From Clostridiaceae bacterium UBA6085 (GTDB lineage: Bacteria > Bacillota > Clostridia > Clostridiales > Clostridiaceae), in NCBI GenBank assembly GCA_002428605.1, contig DIXH01000038.1, positions 1 through 13,605 on the forward strand: DNA of 13,605 nt. The letters run 5' to 3'. The notes under the pieces were generated by a model. The model saw nothing but the letters and a program-made list of their open reading frames with translations. It was not told where the DNA came from and ran no database searches. The position numbers and the translations under genes were made by a program. Shown here piece by piece: positions 1 through 7,600 of this stretch (positions within the stretch are counted from its first letter, which is position 1; every line of letters begins with the position of its first letter).

Positions 1-82
1 TTGCAAGCTGCGAACCTGAAAGAGGTAAGTCGCTGGCTTTCAGATGCTCTACTATTTTTCTTCTTCTATCTTCTCCATTCAT
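1..82 (-). CDS. niaR: Transcriptional repressor NiaR (N-terminal fragment, cut by window edge)
   Basis: Only the first 27 codons are in the window. They begin at an ATG on the minus strand one base after the nadC stop codon. The translated start, MNGEDRRRKIVEHLKASDLP followed by LSGSQLA, looks like the first helices of a DeoR/HTH_11-type winged helix, as in NiaR (YrxA). NiaR is a nicotinate-responsive repressor of NAD biosynthesis and niacin uptake genes in Bacillota and Thermotoga. The AGG within the last nadC codons can serve as its ribosome binding site. Position directly after nadABC is the strongest argument, because this order is common in Clostridia and lets the repressor control its own operon. 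The 3H ligand-binding domain lies outside the window, so another HTH_11 or BirA-like regulator cannot be fully excluded. Confidence 0.72.
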   Translation of the reverse strand, partial: MNGEDRRRKIVEHLKASDLPLSGSQLA

Positions 83-83
83 A

Positions 84-923
84 TCAAGGTATCCTTTCAA
101 GGTTCTTTAATGATAAGTCCAGTATAGACGAAGAATAGGTGAGTGCGCCAGAGGAAATGAAATCAACTCCAAGATTAATGAGGTTTGGTATGTTTTCCTC
201 TTTAAGGTTGCCGGAGCATTCGATGAGTGCCCGGCCATTTATGATCCCAACTGCCTTTTTCATGTCACCGGGGCTCATGTTGTCAAGCATTATGATGTCA
301 GCTCCTGCTTCAAGGGCCTCTTCAAGCATTTCGAAGTTTTCGACCTCAACCTCTATCCTGTGGACAAAGGATGCGTATTCCCTTGCCATTTCAACAGCTT
401 TCTTAACTCCGCCTGCGGCTGCGATGTGGTTGTCCTTGAGCATTACACCGTCTGAAAGGCTGAACCTGTGGTTATAGCCTCCGCCTACCTTCACGGCATA
501 TTTCTCGAAGATCCTGTTATTGGGAGTGGTCTTTCTCGTATCAAGAAGCCTTATCCCGCTTCCATTGAGAAGGTCAGCTACCTTTCTTGTATGGGTAGCG
601 ATCCCGCTCATCCTCTGAAGGTAGTTAAGGGCAGTCCTTTCACCGGAAAGTATGACCCTTATATCTCCCTCGACTTCTCCCAGGGTCTGCCCCTTGCTGA
701 CCCTGTCTCCGTCCTTAACTGTGAATCTGCACCTTGTGGTACCGTCAAGCAGCATGAAGACCTTCTCGAAAACCGAAAGCCCAGCGATGATCCCATCCTG
801 CTTGCAGATAAGTGAGGCTCGGCCTCTTGTGTACTTCCTTATGACTGAATTTGTTGAAATATCCTCGGAGGGCATGTCCTCCTTAAGGGCTGAGAGTATA
901 AGGTCATCAATGTTCTTCTGCAT
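84..923 (-). CDS. nadC: Nicotinate-nucleotide pyrophosphorylase (carboxylating), quinolinate phosphoribosyltransferase
   Basis: NadC converts quinolinate and PRPP to nicotinate mononucleotide, CO2 and PPi, the third step of de novo NAD synthesis in the cytoplasm. The 279-residue protein has the usual length. It shows the family signatures in order: ERTALNYLQRMSGIAT (95-110), DTRKTTP (128-134), a GGGYNHR stretch (147-153), KDNH (163-166), EVEV (191-194), LDN (213-215) and SSGALT near the C-terminus. These build the quinolinate and PRPP sites of the beta/alpha barrel. The residues after TRKTTP are NNR where GLR is more usual, a mild variant. The ATG at 923-921 follows the purine-rich AGGAAGAGGAAG. 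The gene overlaps the end of nadB by 17 bases and sits one base upstream of the niaR-like start, so translation is probably coupled. Confidence 0.97.
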   Translation of the reverse strand: MQKNIDDLILSALKEDMPSEDISTNSVIRKYTRGRASLICKQDGIIAGLSVFEKVFMLLDGTTRCRFTVKDGDRVSKGQTLGEVEGDIRVILSGERTALNYLQRMSGIATHTRKVADLLNGSGIRLLDTRKTTPNNRIFEKYAVKVGGGYNHRFSLSDGVMLKDNHIAAAGGVKKAVEMAREYASFVHRIEVEVENFEMLEEALEAGADIIMLDNMSPGDMKKAVGIINGRALIECSGNLKEENIPNLINLGVDFISSGALTYSSSILDLSLKNLERIP

Positions 924-2190
924 CTTCCTCTTCCTTTCGTATCTCCTCTAGTATCATCCTTTTATCATCCTCTGCCATCTTGTCCTTTTCAGGGTACTCC
1001 GGCTCAGGGAACACAGGGTGGTCTTTTTTCTCCCAGGCGTTCTCGATATCAAGTGCCGCTCTCTTGCTGAATACAAGGCTTTCAAGAAGCGAATTGCTGG
1101 CAAGGCGGTTTCTCCCGTGAACGCCGTTGCAGCTGGTCTCGCCTACGGCGTAGAGGTTTGACATGGATGTCCGTGACATGAGGTCGACCTCAAGCCCGCC
1201 CATGAAGTAATGCTGTGCAGGGACCACGGGGATGCATTCCTTTGTTATGTCGTAGCCTTCCTTGAGGCAGTGCTGGTATATGTTCGGGAACCGCTCCCTT
1301 ATGTCTGCCCTGACATGGTCCTTCAGGCACAGCCTGACATAGGGCATGTCATCCTTCTCCATCTGCTCCAGTATCTTCCTTGTGACAACATCCCTTGGCT
1401 GAAGCTCATCCGTAAAGCGTTCCCCGTTCCTGTCCAGGAGGACCGCACCTTCACCCCTGACGGATTCCGAGATGAGGAAGGCCCTGCCCGGTTTGTCCGT
1501 ATAGAGGGCGGTAGGGTGGATCTGTATGTAGTCTATATCCTTTACCCGGATACCATGCTTAAGTGCGATTGCAACGGCGTCTCCCGTAAGGTGGGGATAG
1601 TTGGTGGACTTCTTGAAAAGACCTCCTATTCCACCTGTAGCAAGGATCGTGACCTGCGCATATATGTTCCTGAGGGATTGGTCAGGCATTCTCGCGACTA
1701 TGCCGAAACACCTTCCGTCCTTAGCCAGTATGTCAACAAGTGTAGTGTCTTCAAGTATATCAACATTTTTCATGTCAATTACCCTGTCAAGCAGGGTGCT
1801 GTTGATCTCTCTTCCAGTGGTATCCTTGCAGTGGAGTATCCTGGCCCTGCTGTGGGCTCCTTCCCTGGTATAGGAATACTCTCCGTTCTCCCTGTCAAAC
1901 CTTACTCCAAAGCCTTCAAGATCACTTATCACATCCCTTGACCCCTTTATCATAACGTCCACAGCCTCCCGGCTGTTCTCATAGTGACCTGCCTTAAGGG
2001 TATCTTCCATGAAGCTGTCGTGATCCTCTTCGTCCAGCTGTACGCAGATGCCTCCCTGAGCCAGGTTGGAGTCGCTCTGGTCAAGCTTTCCTTTCGTTAT
2101 GATCAGTATCTTCCTTTCAGCTGAAAGGTTCAGCGCAGCGAACAGGCCGGATACACCCGTGCCGACTATTATGACGTCATACTCTTTCAT
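907..2190 (-). CDS. nadB: L-aspartate oxidase, short form
   Basis: NadB is an FAD enzyme that oxidises L-aspartate to iminoaspartate, the substrate of NadA. In anaerobes fumarate can serve as electron acceptor. With the ATG at 2190 the protein has 427 residues. Visible motifs are the dinucleotide-binding GTGVSG (10-15), SNLAQGGI (41-48), HSRARILHCKDTTGREI (113-129), ATGGIGG (184-190), the catalytic-type VRGEGA with Arg245, HYFMGG with His327, and a C-terminal FAD segment, GRNRLASNSLLESLVF (359-374). Enterobacterial and Bacillus enzymes are about 530-540 residues. This one lacks most of the C-terminal helical domain, a short form that I recall as usual in clostridia. An in-frame TTG at 2208 would add six residues but has no better ribosome site. 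The gene overlaps nadA by 14 bases and nadC by 17. Fumarate reductase/SdhA is the related alternative, but the operon settles the call. Confidence 0.96.
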   Translation of the reverse strand: MKEYDVIIVGTGVSGLFAALNLSAERKILIITKGKLDQSDSNLAQGGICVQLDEEDHDSFMEDTLKAGHYENSREAVDVMIKGSRDVISDLEGFGVRFDRENGEYSYTREGAHSRARILHCKDTTGREINSTLLDRVIDMKNVDILEDTTLVDILAKDGRCFGIVARMPDQSLRNIYAQVTILATGGIGGLFKKSTNYPHLTGDAVAIALKHGIRVKDIDYIQIHPTALYTDKPGRAFLISESVRGEGAVLLDRNGERFTDELQPRDVVTRKILEQMEKDDMPYVRLCLKDHVRADIRERFPNIYQHCLKEGYDITKECIPVVPAQHYFMGGLEVDLMSRTSMSNLYAVGETSCNGVHGRNRLASNSLLESLVFSKRAALDIENAWEKKDHPVFPEPEYPEKDKMAEDDKRMILEEIRKEEEDAEEH

Positions 2191-3103
2191 TTTTCTTGGA
2201 ACCTGCAAGCTTCAGCATCAGCTCAAGGGGCTGAAGCCCTTTCTTCATGAGGACTTCATCCATCTTAAGCTCATTGTCCAGCGTTTCAAGGGCGTGAAGC
2301 AGCTTTTCCAGGGTATTAAGCTTCATGTCCGCACAAACTTGGCTTCCTGAAACCGCATGGAACCTTTTGCCCTTGCCTATCCTTTCGAGCTCGTGGAATA
2401 TTCCGGTCTCTGTGCATATGAGGAAATCCTCTGCATCTGTCTTTTCAACATACTTTATGATATCTGAGGTGCTTCCGACGAAGTCTGAGAGCTCAAGTAT
2501 CTCCTCTCTGCATTCTGGATGGACTGCTACCTTTGCTTCCGGCAGCTCTGCCTTCTTCTTCAGCAGGTCATGCTTCTTTATCGAAGTATGGACATGGCAA
2601 TGGCCATCGTTGAATATGAAGTTCTTCTCAGGGACAAGCCTTGAGATGTATCTTCCAAGGTTCTGGTCAGGTATGAAATAGATGTTCTTCTGTGGAAGGG
2701 CACTTACGACAGACAGGGCGTTCGAGGATGTGACGCATACATCCGAATGGGCCTTGATCTCTGCGGTTGAATTGATGTAGCAGACAACAGCCAGGTCCTC
2801 ATGCTTTCTTCTTGCAGCCTCGATGCCTTCAACTGTTGCCATGTGTGCCATGGGACAATCCGCCTTCAGGTCAGGCATGATCACCTTCTTATGAGGATTA
2901 AGCATCTTTGCGCTCTCTCCCATGAAATAGACTCCGCAGAACACTATAACGCTTTCCTTCGCTTCCGCTGCAACCTTGCTGAGGTAATACGAGTCTCCGA
3001 TGAAGTCTGCGACCTCCTGGACATCCCCTGGCACATAGTAGTGGGCGAGGATCACTGCATCCTTTTCAGCCTTTAGCTTCAGTATCTTTTCCCTTATGGT
3101 CAT
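2177..3103 (-). CDS. nadA: Quinolinate synthase, [4Fe-4S] enzyme
   Basis: NadA condenses iminoaspartate from NadB with dihydroxyacetone phosphate to give quinolinate. The start is ATG 3103-3101: AAAAGGAG sits seven bases upstream, and the longer TTG-initiated reading would place that site inside the gene. This gives 308 residues, close to the compact thermophile-type enzymes. The three expected cluster ligands are visible as Cys83 (KADCPMA), Cys169 (DGHCHVH) and Cys257 (SQVCADMK). Substrate-site motifs include LAHYY (19-23), DSYYL (37-41), FCGVYFMGESAK (55-66), NSTAEIKA (111-118), HPECRE (195-200), GSTSDII (210-216) and TETG (231-234). Other cysteines (56, 85-region neighbours excluded, 108, 123, 198, 230) are not expected ligands. 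The cluster is oxygen-labile, which fits an anaerobe. It is the first gene of the operon and is transcribed from the promoter just upstream. Confidence 0.97.
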   Translation of the reverse strand: MTIREKILKLKAEKDAVILAHYYVPGDVQEVADFIGDSYYLSKVAAEAKESVIVFCGVYFMGESAKMLNPHKKVIMPDLKADCPMAHMATVEGIEAARRKHEDLAVVCYINSTAEIKAHSDVCVTSSNALSVVSALPQKNIYFIPDQNLGRYISRLVPEKNFIFNDGHCHVHTSIKKHDLLKKKAELPEAKVAVHPECREEILELSDFVGSTSDIIKYVEKTDAEDFLICTETGIFHELERIGKGKRFHAVSGSQVCADMKLNTLEKLLHALETLDNELKMDEVLMKKGLQPLELMLKLAGSKKNERV

Positions 3104-3136
3104 TTTTTTGCTCCTTTTCGTCAATGATATGACAAT

Positions 3137-3174
3137 AGATTAAGACTTTGATTGACAGCTGTCAACACAGGTGT
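3137..3174 (-). promoter_or_regulatory. nadA promoter with putative NiaR operator
   Basis: On the minus strand TTGACA (3165-3160) is followed by a 17-base spacer and TAATCT (3142-3137), a sigma-A-like promoter with a perfect -35 and a weak -10, about 35 bases upstream of the nadA start. The -35 lies inside the exact 14-base palindrome TTGACAGCTGTCAA (3152-3165). Next to it on the plus strand is ACAGGTGT (3167-3174), which pairs with ACAGCTGT (3155-3162) as a 7/8 inverted repeat with a 4-base gap. A repressor bound here would cover the -35. Given niaR at the operon end, NiaR is the natural candidate. That assignment is inference. Confidence 0.6.
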
Positions 3175-3292
3175 AAAGACATAAGGAATAATTAATAATA
3201 ATTGTGTGATCATGCCAGGTTAATAAAGATTTCACCCTTTGTTTCCAGTACATTGAAAGCTTTATGAGAAGATGAGGTGAGGGGTGATGGCA

Positions 3293-4027
3293 ATGAGGTT
3301 CATTGAATTTGGGGATTTAAGAAATCCAGGGCTTCTTCTAATACACGGCGCAGGCACTTCGTGGAACCTTAAGTATGCGACCGTCATTGATCCTCTGTCT
3401 GAGAAGTACAGGCTGATAATCCCTGTCCTTGACGGGCATGACCCGGAGGTCAGGTCAGAATTCGCCTCGCTTGAAGAGGAAGCAAAAAAGATAGAGGAGT
3501 ATATCATTCAAAACCATGAAGGCAGGGTAAAGTTCGCACATGGCGGCTCGATGGGTGGAAACATACTTATCGTGTTGCTTGCAAGGGGAAGGGTAAGGGT
3601 GAGCAAGGCTGTCCTGGAATCACCATACTGCGTGCCGATGGGGATATTCGCACAGGTGACTTCGAGGATGCTTACGGCTCAGGTAACTGCAATGAAGAAG
3701 GGTGGAAACATACCTTTAATGAAGAGGATAACCGGGATAAGGGATTCAACCTCCAAGGTGCTGTTTGACGGGATAACGGGAAAAAGCATGAGAAAAAGCA
3801 TACTTGAATGCCACAGGTTCAGGATACCTCCAAGAATACTCATGACGGATGCTGAGGTAATCTTCTGGCAGGGAAGCGAGGAACCGTTTGCCTATAGGTC
3901 AGCAAAGAACCTGGGACGGTATCTTCCGGACATGAAGATAAGGGTGTTCGAGTCATCCGGGCATGGCCAGCTTATGCATACACAGCCTGAAAAGTGGCTT
4001 AGGGAGCTGAACATGGAGTTTAAATGA
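3293..4027 (+). CDS. Alpha/beta hydrolase family protein
   Basis: A small soluble alpha/beta-hydrolase of unknown substrate, 244 residues. The early LLLIHGAGTSW (14-24) is the strand-plus-oxyanion loop. The nucleophile elbow is GGSMGG with Ser86, and the C-terminal SSGHGQ supplies His224. The acid is probably Glu196 or Glu197 in WQGSEEP, in place of the commoner Asp. No signal peptide or membrane segment is seen. Similar clostridial proteins begin with a short M-x-F-x-E-F-G stretch, which supports ATG 3293. The purine-rich AGGTGAGGGGTGAT just upstream serves that start best, although GTG 3284 and ATG 3287 are in frame and only add MMA-type residues. The gene diverges from nadA across about 190 bases and has no partner that would reveal its job. 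Esterase, thioesterase or lactonase are all possible. Confidence 0.85.
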   Translation: MRFIEFGDLRNPGLLLIHGAGTSWNLKYATVIDPLSEKYRLIIPVLDGHDPEVRSEFASLEEEAKKIEEYIIQNHEGRVKFAHGGSMGGNILIVLLARGRVRVSKAVLESPYCVPMGIFAQVTSRMLTAQVTAMKKGGNIPLMKRITGIRDSTSKVLFDGITGKSMRKSILECHRFRIPPRILMTDAEVIFWQGSEEPFAYRSAKNLGRYLPDMKIRVFESSGHGQLMHTQPEKWLRELNMEFK

Positions 4028-4108
4028 CAACAAGGTCATTTCAGCGCCTCATGGTGAAGAGTACCTTTCAGCCAAAATAACGCCAGGTTCATTTCAATAA
4101 TCACTCAT

Positions 4109-4137
4109 TTGGTGTAAAGTTAATATAAGGACATAAT
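4109..4137 (+). promoter_or_regulatory. Sigma-A-like promoter for the DUF4003 gene
   Basis: TTGGTG (4109-4114), a 17-base spacer and CATAAT (4132-4137), 5/6 to the -10 consensus, lie 24 bases upstream of the DUF4003 start. The GGAGG (4150-4154) ribosome site with a 7-base gap follows. The -35 is only a half match, so activation or low basal strength is possible. The rest of the 134-base gap after the hydrolase shows no clear terminator. Confidence 0.5.
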
Positions 4138-4161
4138 CGAACACTATCGGGAGGGGTCGCT

Positions 4162-5148
4162 ATGACAGAATCACTCTTAAGGAACTGCGAGCTATTTGTA
4201 AAGAACAGGGACATCCTGAAGGTAAACTTCAAGTGGGACAGTTCACAGATGCATCCTCTATGCGCATCACTTTGCGCAGAGAGGGATATCGAGGCTGACC
4301 ATGATAAGATAAGGGAATGCAAGGAGATCATAAAGGAGAATACGGGGCTTCTGTCCGAATTCAAGGGGACGGTGCTTCTGGCTCTGGCTACCATACTATC
4401 ATTTGAAGCGGACCCTGAGAGTAAGTTCCATCAGGTAACTGAAAGCTATGCAGCTCTCAGGAAGGAATTCCATTCTTCTCCATACCTTCCACTTTCGGCG
4501 TTCATGATTGCGGACATGGCTGACAGCTTCAGCTATGAGATGATCGTTGAAAAGTCGAAAAGGATATACAAAAAAATGAAGGAAAAGCATCCGTTCCTCA
4601 CATCCAGCGAGGATGCCGGCTTTGCTGTGCTGTTTGCGCTGTCAGGTATAGATGAGGATGAAGCCATAGGAAGGGCTGAGGAATGCTTTACGCTTCTCAA
4701 GGGCAGATTCTTCTCAGGGGACTCGGTTCAGGCGCTGAGCCATGCCCTTGCGATGGGTGCAGACTCAAGCGAAGAGAAGGCTGCGAGGACTCTTGAGATA
4801 TACGAGAAGCTGAAGGAAAGGGGCTTAAAGTACGGGACCGGTCCGGAGCTTGCAACTCTTGGGATGCTCTCCCTGTCCGGGACTGATGTGGATACGATAG
4901 TTGAAGACGTGGCGGAGCTTGACCAGCATCTTTCGTCAATAAAGGGCTTCGGAACCTTCGGAACGGGAAAAGCCCAGAGGCTTATGTATGCCAGCTTCCT
5001 GACTGCGAACTCATACAAGAAGAATGGCCTTTCGACTGTAATCAAGGCATCGCTCGTAAACAGCGTGACAAGCCTCATCATAGCCCAACAGGTGGCGGTG
5101 ATAGCAATAATCGCAGCAACCTCGGCATCATCAAGCACAAGCAGTTGA
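4162..5148 (+). CDS. DUF4003 family protein
   Basis: A 328-residue protein that I recognise as a DUF4003 member by its overall layout: an N-terminal helical part, a central HPFLTSSEDAGFAVLFALSG stretch (about 140-159), a later GTGPELATLGMLSL segment (about 231-244), and a hydrophobic alanine/isoleucine-rich tail before a Ser-rich end. The family is found mainly in Bacillota and has no established function. The C-terminal region from about residue 295 to 322 is hydrophobic enough to be membrane-associated, but it is not a typical signal. Most of the protein is predicted helical from its heptad-like spacing of Leu/Ala. It starts at an ATG seven bases after GGAGG and ends in TGA about 80 bases before a strong hairpin terminator, so it is probably monocistronic. 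Confidence 0.8.
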   Translation: MTESLLRNCELFVKNRDILKVNFKWDSSQMHPLCASLCAERDIEADHDKIRECKEIIKENTGLLSEFKGTVLLALATILSFEADPESKFHQVTESYAALRKEFHSSPYLPLSAFMIADMADSFSYEMIVEKSKRIYKKMKEKHPFLTSSEDAGFAVLFALSGIDEDEAIGRAEECFTLLKGRFFSGDSVQALSHALAMGADSSEEKAARTLEIYEKLKERGLKYGTGPELATLGMLSLSGTDVDTIVEDVAELDQHLSSIKGFGTFGTGKAQRLMYASFLTANSYKKNGLSTVIKASLVNSVTSLIIAQQVAVIAIIAATSASSSTSS

Positions 5149-5226
5149 AAATGCTTAAGCTTAAATGAAGGAATCTGACTTTGCATCAAAGTGATGCGAA
5201 TGTGAATGCTATTTGAATTGAAGATT

Positions 5227-5280
5227 AAGGCTGCAGCTATTGGTATATTTTAGCTTCCAATGGCTGCAGCCTTCTTTTAT
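5227..5280. terminator. Bidirectional rho-independent terminator between convergent genes
   Basis: A 17-base-pair stem (5227-5243 with 5257-5273) has a single G-U wobble and a 13-base loop. AAGGCTGCAGC on the left pairs with GCTGCAGCCTT on the right. It is followed by CTTTTAT on the plus strand and by a weaker TTAATCTTC on the minus strand. It ends the DUF4003 transcript and lies directly after the stop codon of the minus-strand M48 protease gene, so it can serve both. Confidence 0.85.
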
Positions 5281-6518
5281 TCAGGTCTTTCTTTTATTTC
5301 CACACTTGAAATAGCTGATATCCTGTCACTTATAGGAGGATGGGAATAGGATGTCATGACAACCAGCGGGTGAGGTGTAAGGTTTGAGAAGTTTTCCTTT
5401 GCAAGGACCTTCAGGGCATTTGTCATTGGCTCTTTCCCTGTTGTTTCGGCCGAGAACCTGTCCGCCCTGTACTCGGCTCTCCTGGAGATAGCCGAAAGAG
5501 GGATACCGAGGATTATCCCAAGCGGCTCCATAAGGATACCGAAAAGGATCATGGCGAATCCAAGGTGTATATCTGAAAAGCCAAATGACCTTGAAAAGTC
5601 ACCGGATGACAAGAAGTAGGTAAGGAGTGCCAGATAAAAAGCAGTCTGGACAGCTGAAAGAAGAAAATTCTTCAGAACATCCCTGTGTCTTGCATGCCCT
5701 ATCTCATGGGCAAGGACCGCTGTTGTCTCATCTGCGGTAAGCTTTTCGATGAGAGTGTCGAAGAGGACAATCTGCTTGAACCTGCCAAAGCCTGAGAAGA
5801 ACGCATTGAGCCTGGAAGACCTCTTTGAAGCATCCATGACGCTTATGCTTCTGACCTCATAGCCTGTCTTTCTGGCAAGATCTTCTATCTTTTCCTTGAG
5901 CTCCCCGTCAGGGAGAGGGGTGAGCTTGTTGAACAGCCTGATGAACACCTTGGTGTACAGCAGATTGATGATCAGGGAAAGTGACATGAACAGCAGCCAG
6001 GCGTAGAGTATGAACTCATTGCCCATTCCAAGGTACATGGAAAGGAGAAGATATCCCAGAGGACCTCCAAGGATGACCGCAAGGAACAGTGACTTAACCT
6101 GGTCAAGGATAAATGTCTTCACAGTAGATTTGTTGAAGCCATACCTCTCCTCAATGCTGAAGGTCTGGTATATCCTGAAGCCGATCCCCAAAATATAGCT
6201 GACAGCCATATATATGCCGAAGAAGGCAAGGGTCTGAAGCTTTCTGTCAGGGGTGACTGAAGATGCCAGGCCTGCGATGTATGGAAAGAAGCCAAAAAGA
6301 AGGAACGCGATGAGGATCGCAGTATCTGCTACTCTCGCGAGCATTGAAAGCCTGTGGCTCTCCATGGTGTAGTCAAGCCATTTCCTGTATTCCTCCTTGT
6401 CATAGACATCCTTGACGTTCTCTGGGACCGGCTTAAGCCTGTTCCTGTAATTGAGGGCTGAAAGTGTCACTTCAAGCAAAAAGACCGATATTATGATTCC
6501 AATAGTTATCTGCTGCAT
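5277..6518 (-). CDS. M48 family membrane metallopeptidase (Ste24/CAAX protease 1-like)
   Basis: A 413-residue zinc protease of the Ste24/ZMPSTE24 type, embedded in the cytoplasmic membrane. The zinc motif HEIGH is at 271-275 and the third ligand is Glu349 in RAEYRAD. The family stretches NAFFSGFGRFKQIVLFDTL (238-256) and SHPPISDRI (392-400) are also present. Hydrophobic segments at about 3-21, 62-84, 97-117, 145-163, 170-190, 286-303 and 320-342 give the seven-helix pattern of Ste24. The IEERYGFN (122-129) stretch in the N-terminal M48_N region is typical. Bacteria lack prenylated a-factor, so the role is more likely membrane protein quality control, as proposed for bacterial M48 enzymes. Substrates cannot be inferred. 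The ATG follows a strong AGGAGG. It is convergent with the DUF4003 gene and shares its terminator. Confidence 0.93.
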   Translation of the reverse strand: MQQITIGIIISVFLLEVTLSALNYRNRLKPVPENVKDVYDKEEYRKWLDYTMESHRLSMLARVADTAILIAFLLFGFFPYIAGLASSVTPDRKLQTLAFFGIYMAVSYILGIGFRIYQTFSIEERYGFNKSTVKTFILDQVKSLFLAVILGGPLGYLLLSMYLGMGNEFILYAWLLFMSLSLIINLLYTKVFIRLFNKLTPLPDGELKEKIEDLARKTGYEVRSISVMDASKRSSRLNAFFSGFGRFKQIVLFDTLIEKLTADETTAVLAHEIGHARHRDVLKNFLLSAVQTAFYLALLTYFLSSGDFSRSFGFSDIHLGFAMILFGILMEPLGIILGIPLSAISRRAEYRADRFSAETTGKEPMTNALKVLAKENFSNLTPHPLVVMTSYSHPPISDRISAISSVEIKERPE

Positions 6519-6702
6519 GGTTCCTCCTAAGACTGTCTGCCAGTTATATCGCTATTTCAATATTAACACCTGATGAGAGTATAAGTCGAATGGATCGTTT
6601 TAAAGCTGATGGAACCTGGTAAGGCGACTATCACCGCACACCAAATGTCGGGTAAAATAAAGATGTATCCTGTATGATTTTCATTAGAGGGAGGTGATGG
6701 TA

Positions 6703-7575
6703 GTGGATAACATAGGTCTTATGAATGGTGCCATGAGGTATATCGAGGAAAACCTTGCAGGAACTATAGACTTTGGAAGGATGGCAAGGATAGCCGGATG
6801 CTCCGAGTATCATTTCAGAAGGATGTTCTCATTCCTTTCAGGGATGTCACTTGGTGAATACATACGGAGAAGGCGGCTGAGCATTGCCGGTACCATGCTT
6901 AGGACAAGCTAATTTAAGGTCGTTGACATCGCATTGGAACTTGGTTATGAGTCTCCGGATGCTTTTTCCAGGGCATTCTTGAGTGTTCATGGAATTACTC
7001 CGTCTCAAGCCAGGCGAGGGGATATGCCTTTGAAGTCATTCTCACCCATGACCTTCCAACTAAGAATTCAAGGAGGATCAGAAATGGACATAAGGATCGT
7101 AGAAAAGGAAGCATTCAGCATTATCGGTATAAAAAAGAGGATAACCCTTGTCTACAATGGGGTGAACAGAGGGATGGACTCAATGTGGGCAAGCCTCACC
7201 ATGGATGACATCCTGGAGCTGAAGAGATTATCTGATGCAGAGCCCAAGGGCATAATACTGGCTTCAGCAAACTTTTCGGATGACAGGGCAGAGGGGTCTG
7301 AGCTGGACCAGTACATCGGTGTTGCGACAACACTGAAAGAGGCAGGAAAATGGACAATGCTGCCGGTGAAGGCATCAACCTGGGCTGTATTTACAGCTAT
7401 AGGTGAATTTCCTTCAGCATTGCAGGAGGTCTGGGGCAAGATATATGCAGAATGGTTTCCTGGCTCAGGATATGAGGTTAAAGAAGGTCCGGAGATCCTG
7501 TGGAACGAAAGCCCTGACACAAGCAAAAAGGACTACAGGAGCGAAATATGGATACCAATAAAGAAGGTTAAGTGA
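6703..7575 (+). pseudogene. AraC-family regulator with GyrI-like effector domain, interrupted by in-frame TAA
   Basis: The reading frame encodes an AraC/XylS DNA-binding domain, residues 1-100 or so, with the first HTH around ARIAGCSEYHFRRMFSF and the second around DIALELGYESPDAFSRAF. A C-terminal GyrI-like ligand-binding domain follows. A single TAA at 6910-6912 cuts the chain in the linker helix between the two HTH motifs. The same frame continues without any shift, so one base change is enough. Intact homologues usually have a polar or acidic residue there. GGAGGTGAT (6690-6698) places the start at GTG 6703 with an 8-base gap. GTG 6694 and ATG 6697 lie within the SD itself. TAA ends the M48 gene here, so recoding is unlikely. 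Recent inactivation or a sequencing error are the main explanations. No degeneration is visible elsewhere in the frame. Confidence 0.85.
7084..7575 (+). CDS. Possible independently translated GyrI-like small-molecule-binding domain
   Basis: Within the broken AraC gene, ATG 7084 is preceded by AGGAGG (7071-7076) at a 7-base gap, which is an excellent ribosome site. Translation from it gives 163 residues that correspond exactly to the GyrI-like/effector-binding domain. It starts MDIRIVEKEAFSIIGIKK and includes WTMLPVKASTWAVFTAIGEF (about 95-114) and EIWIPIKK at the end. The family binds hydrophobic or drug-like ligands. It could therefore persist as a stand-alone ligand-binding protein although the DNA-binding half is cut. 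The caution is that intact relatives encode a Gly-Gly just before the same Met, and GGA GGA codons mimic an SD by themselves. Confidence 0.4.
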   Translation: MDIRIVEKEAFSIIGIKKRITLVYNGVNRGMDSMWASLTMDDILELKRLSDAEPKGIILASANFSDDRAEGSELDQYIGVATTLKEAGKWTMLPVKASTWAVFTAIGEFPSALQEVWGKIYAEWFPGSGYEVKEGPEILWNESPDTSKKDYRSEIWIPIKKVK

Positions 7576-7600
7576 CCCCATATATTGAAGGAGCAGCGAT

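Noticed and set aside
1210..1941. 243-codon open frame on the plus strand
   Set aside because: It lies wholly antisense to nadB, whose motifs are intact. The translation has no recognisable domain and no ribosome site, so it is a shadow frame.
6903..6933. Reassigned TAA codon as an explanation for the AraC interruption
   Set aside because: TAA is the natural stop of the M48 gene in this window, and no other gene has an internal TAA.
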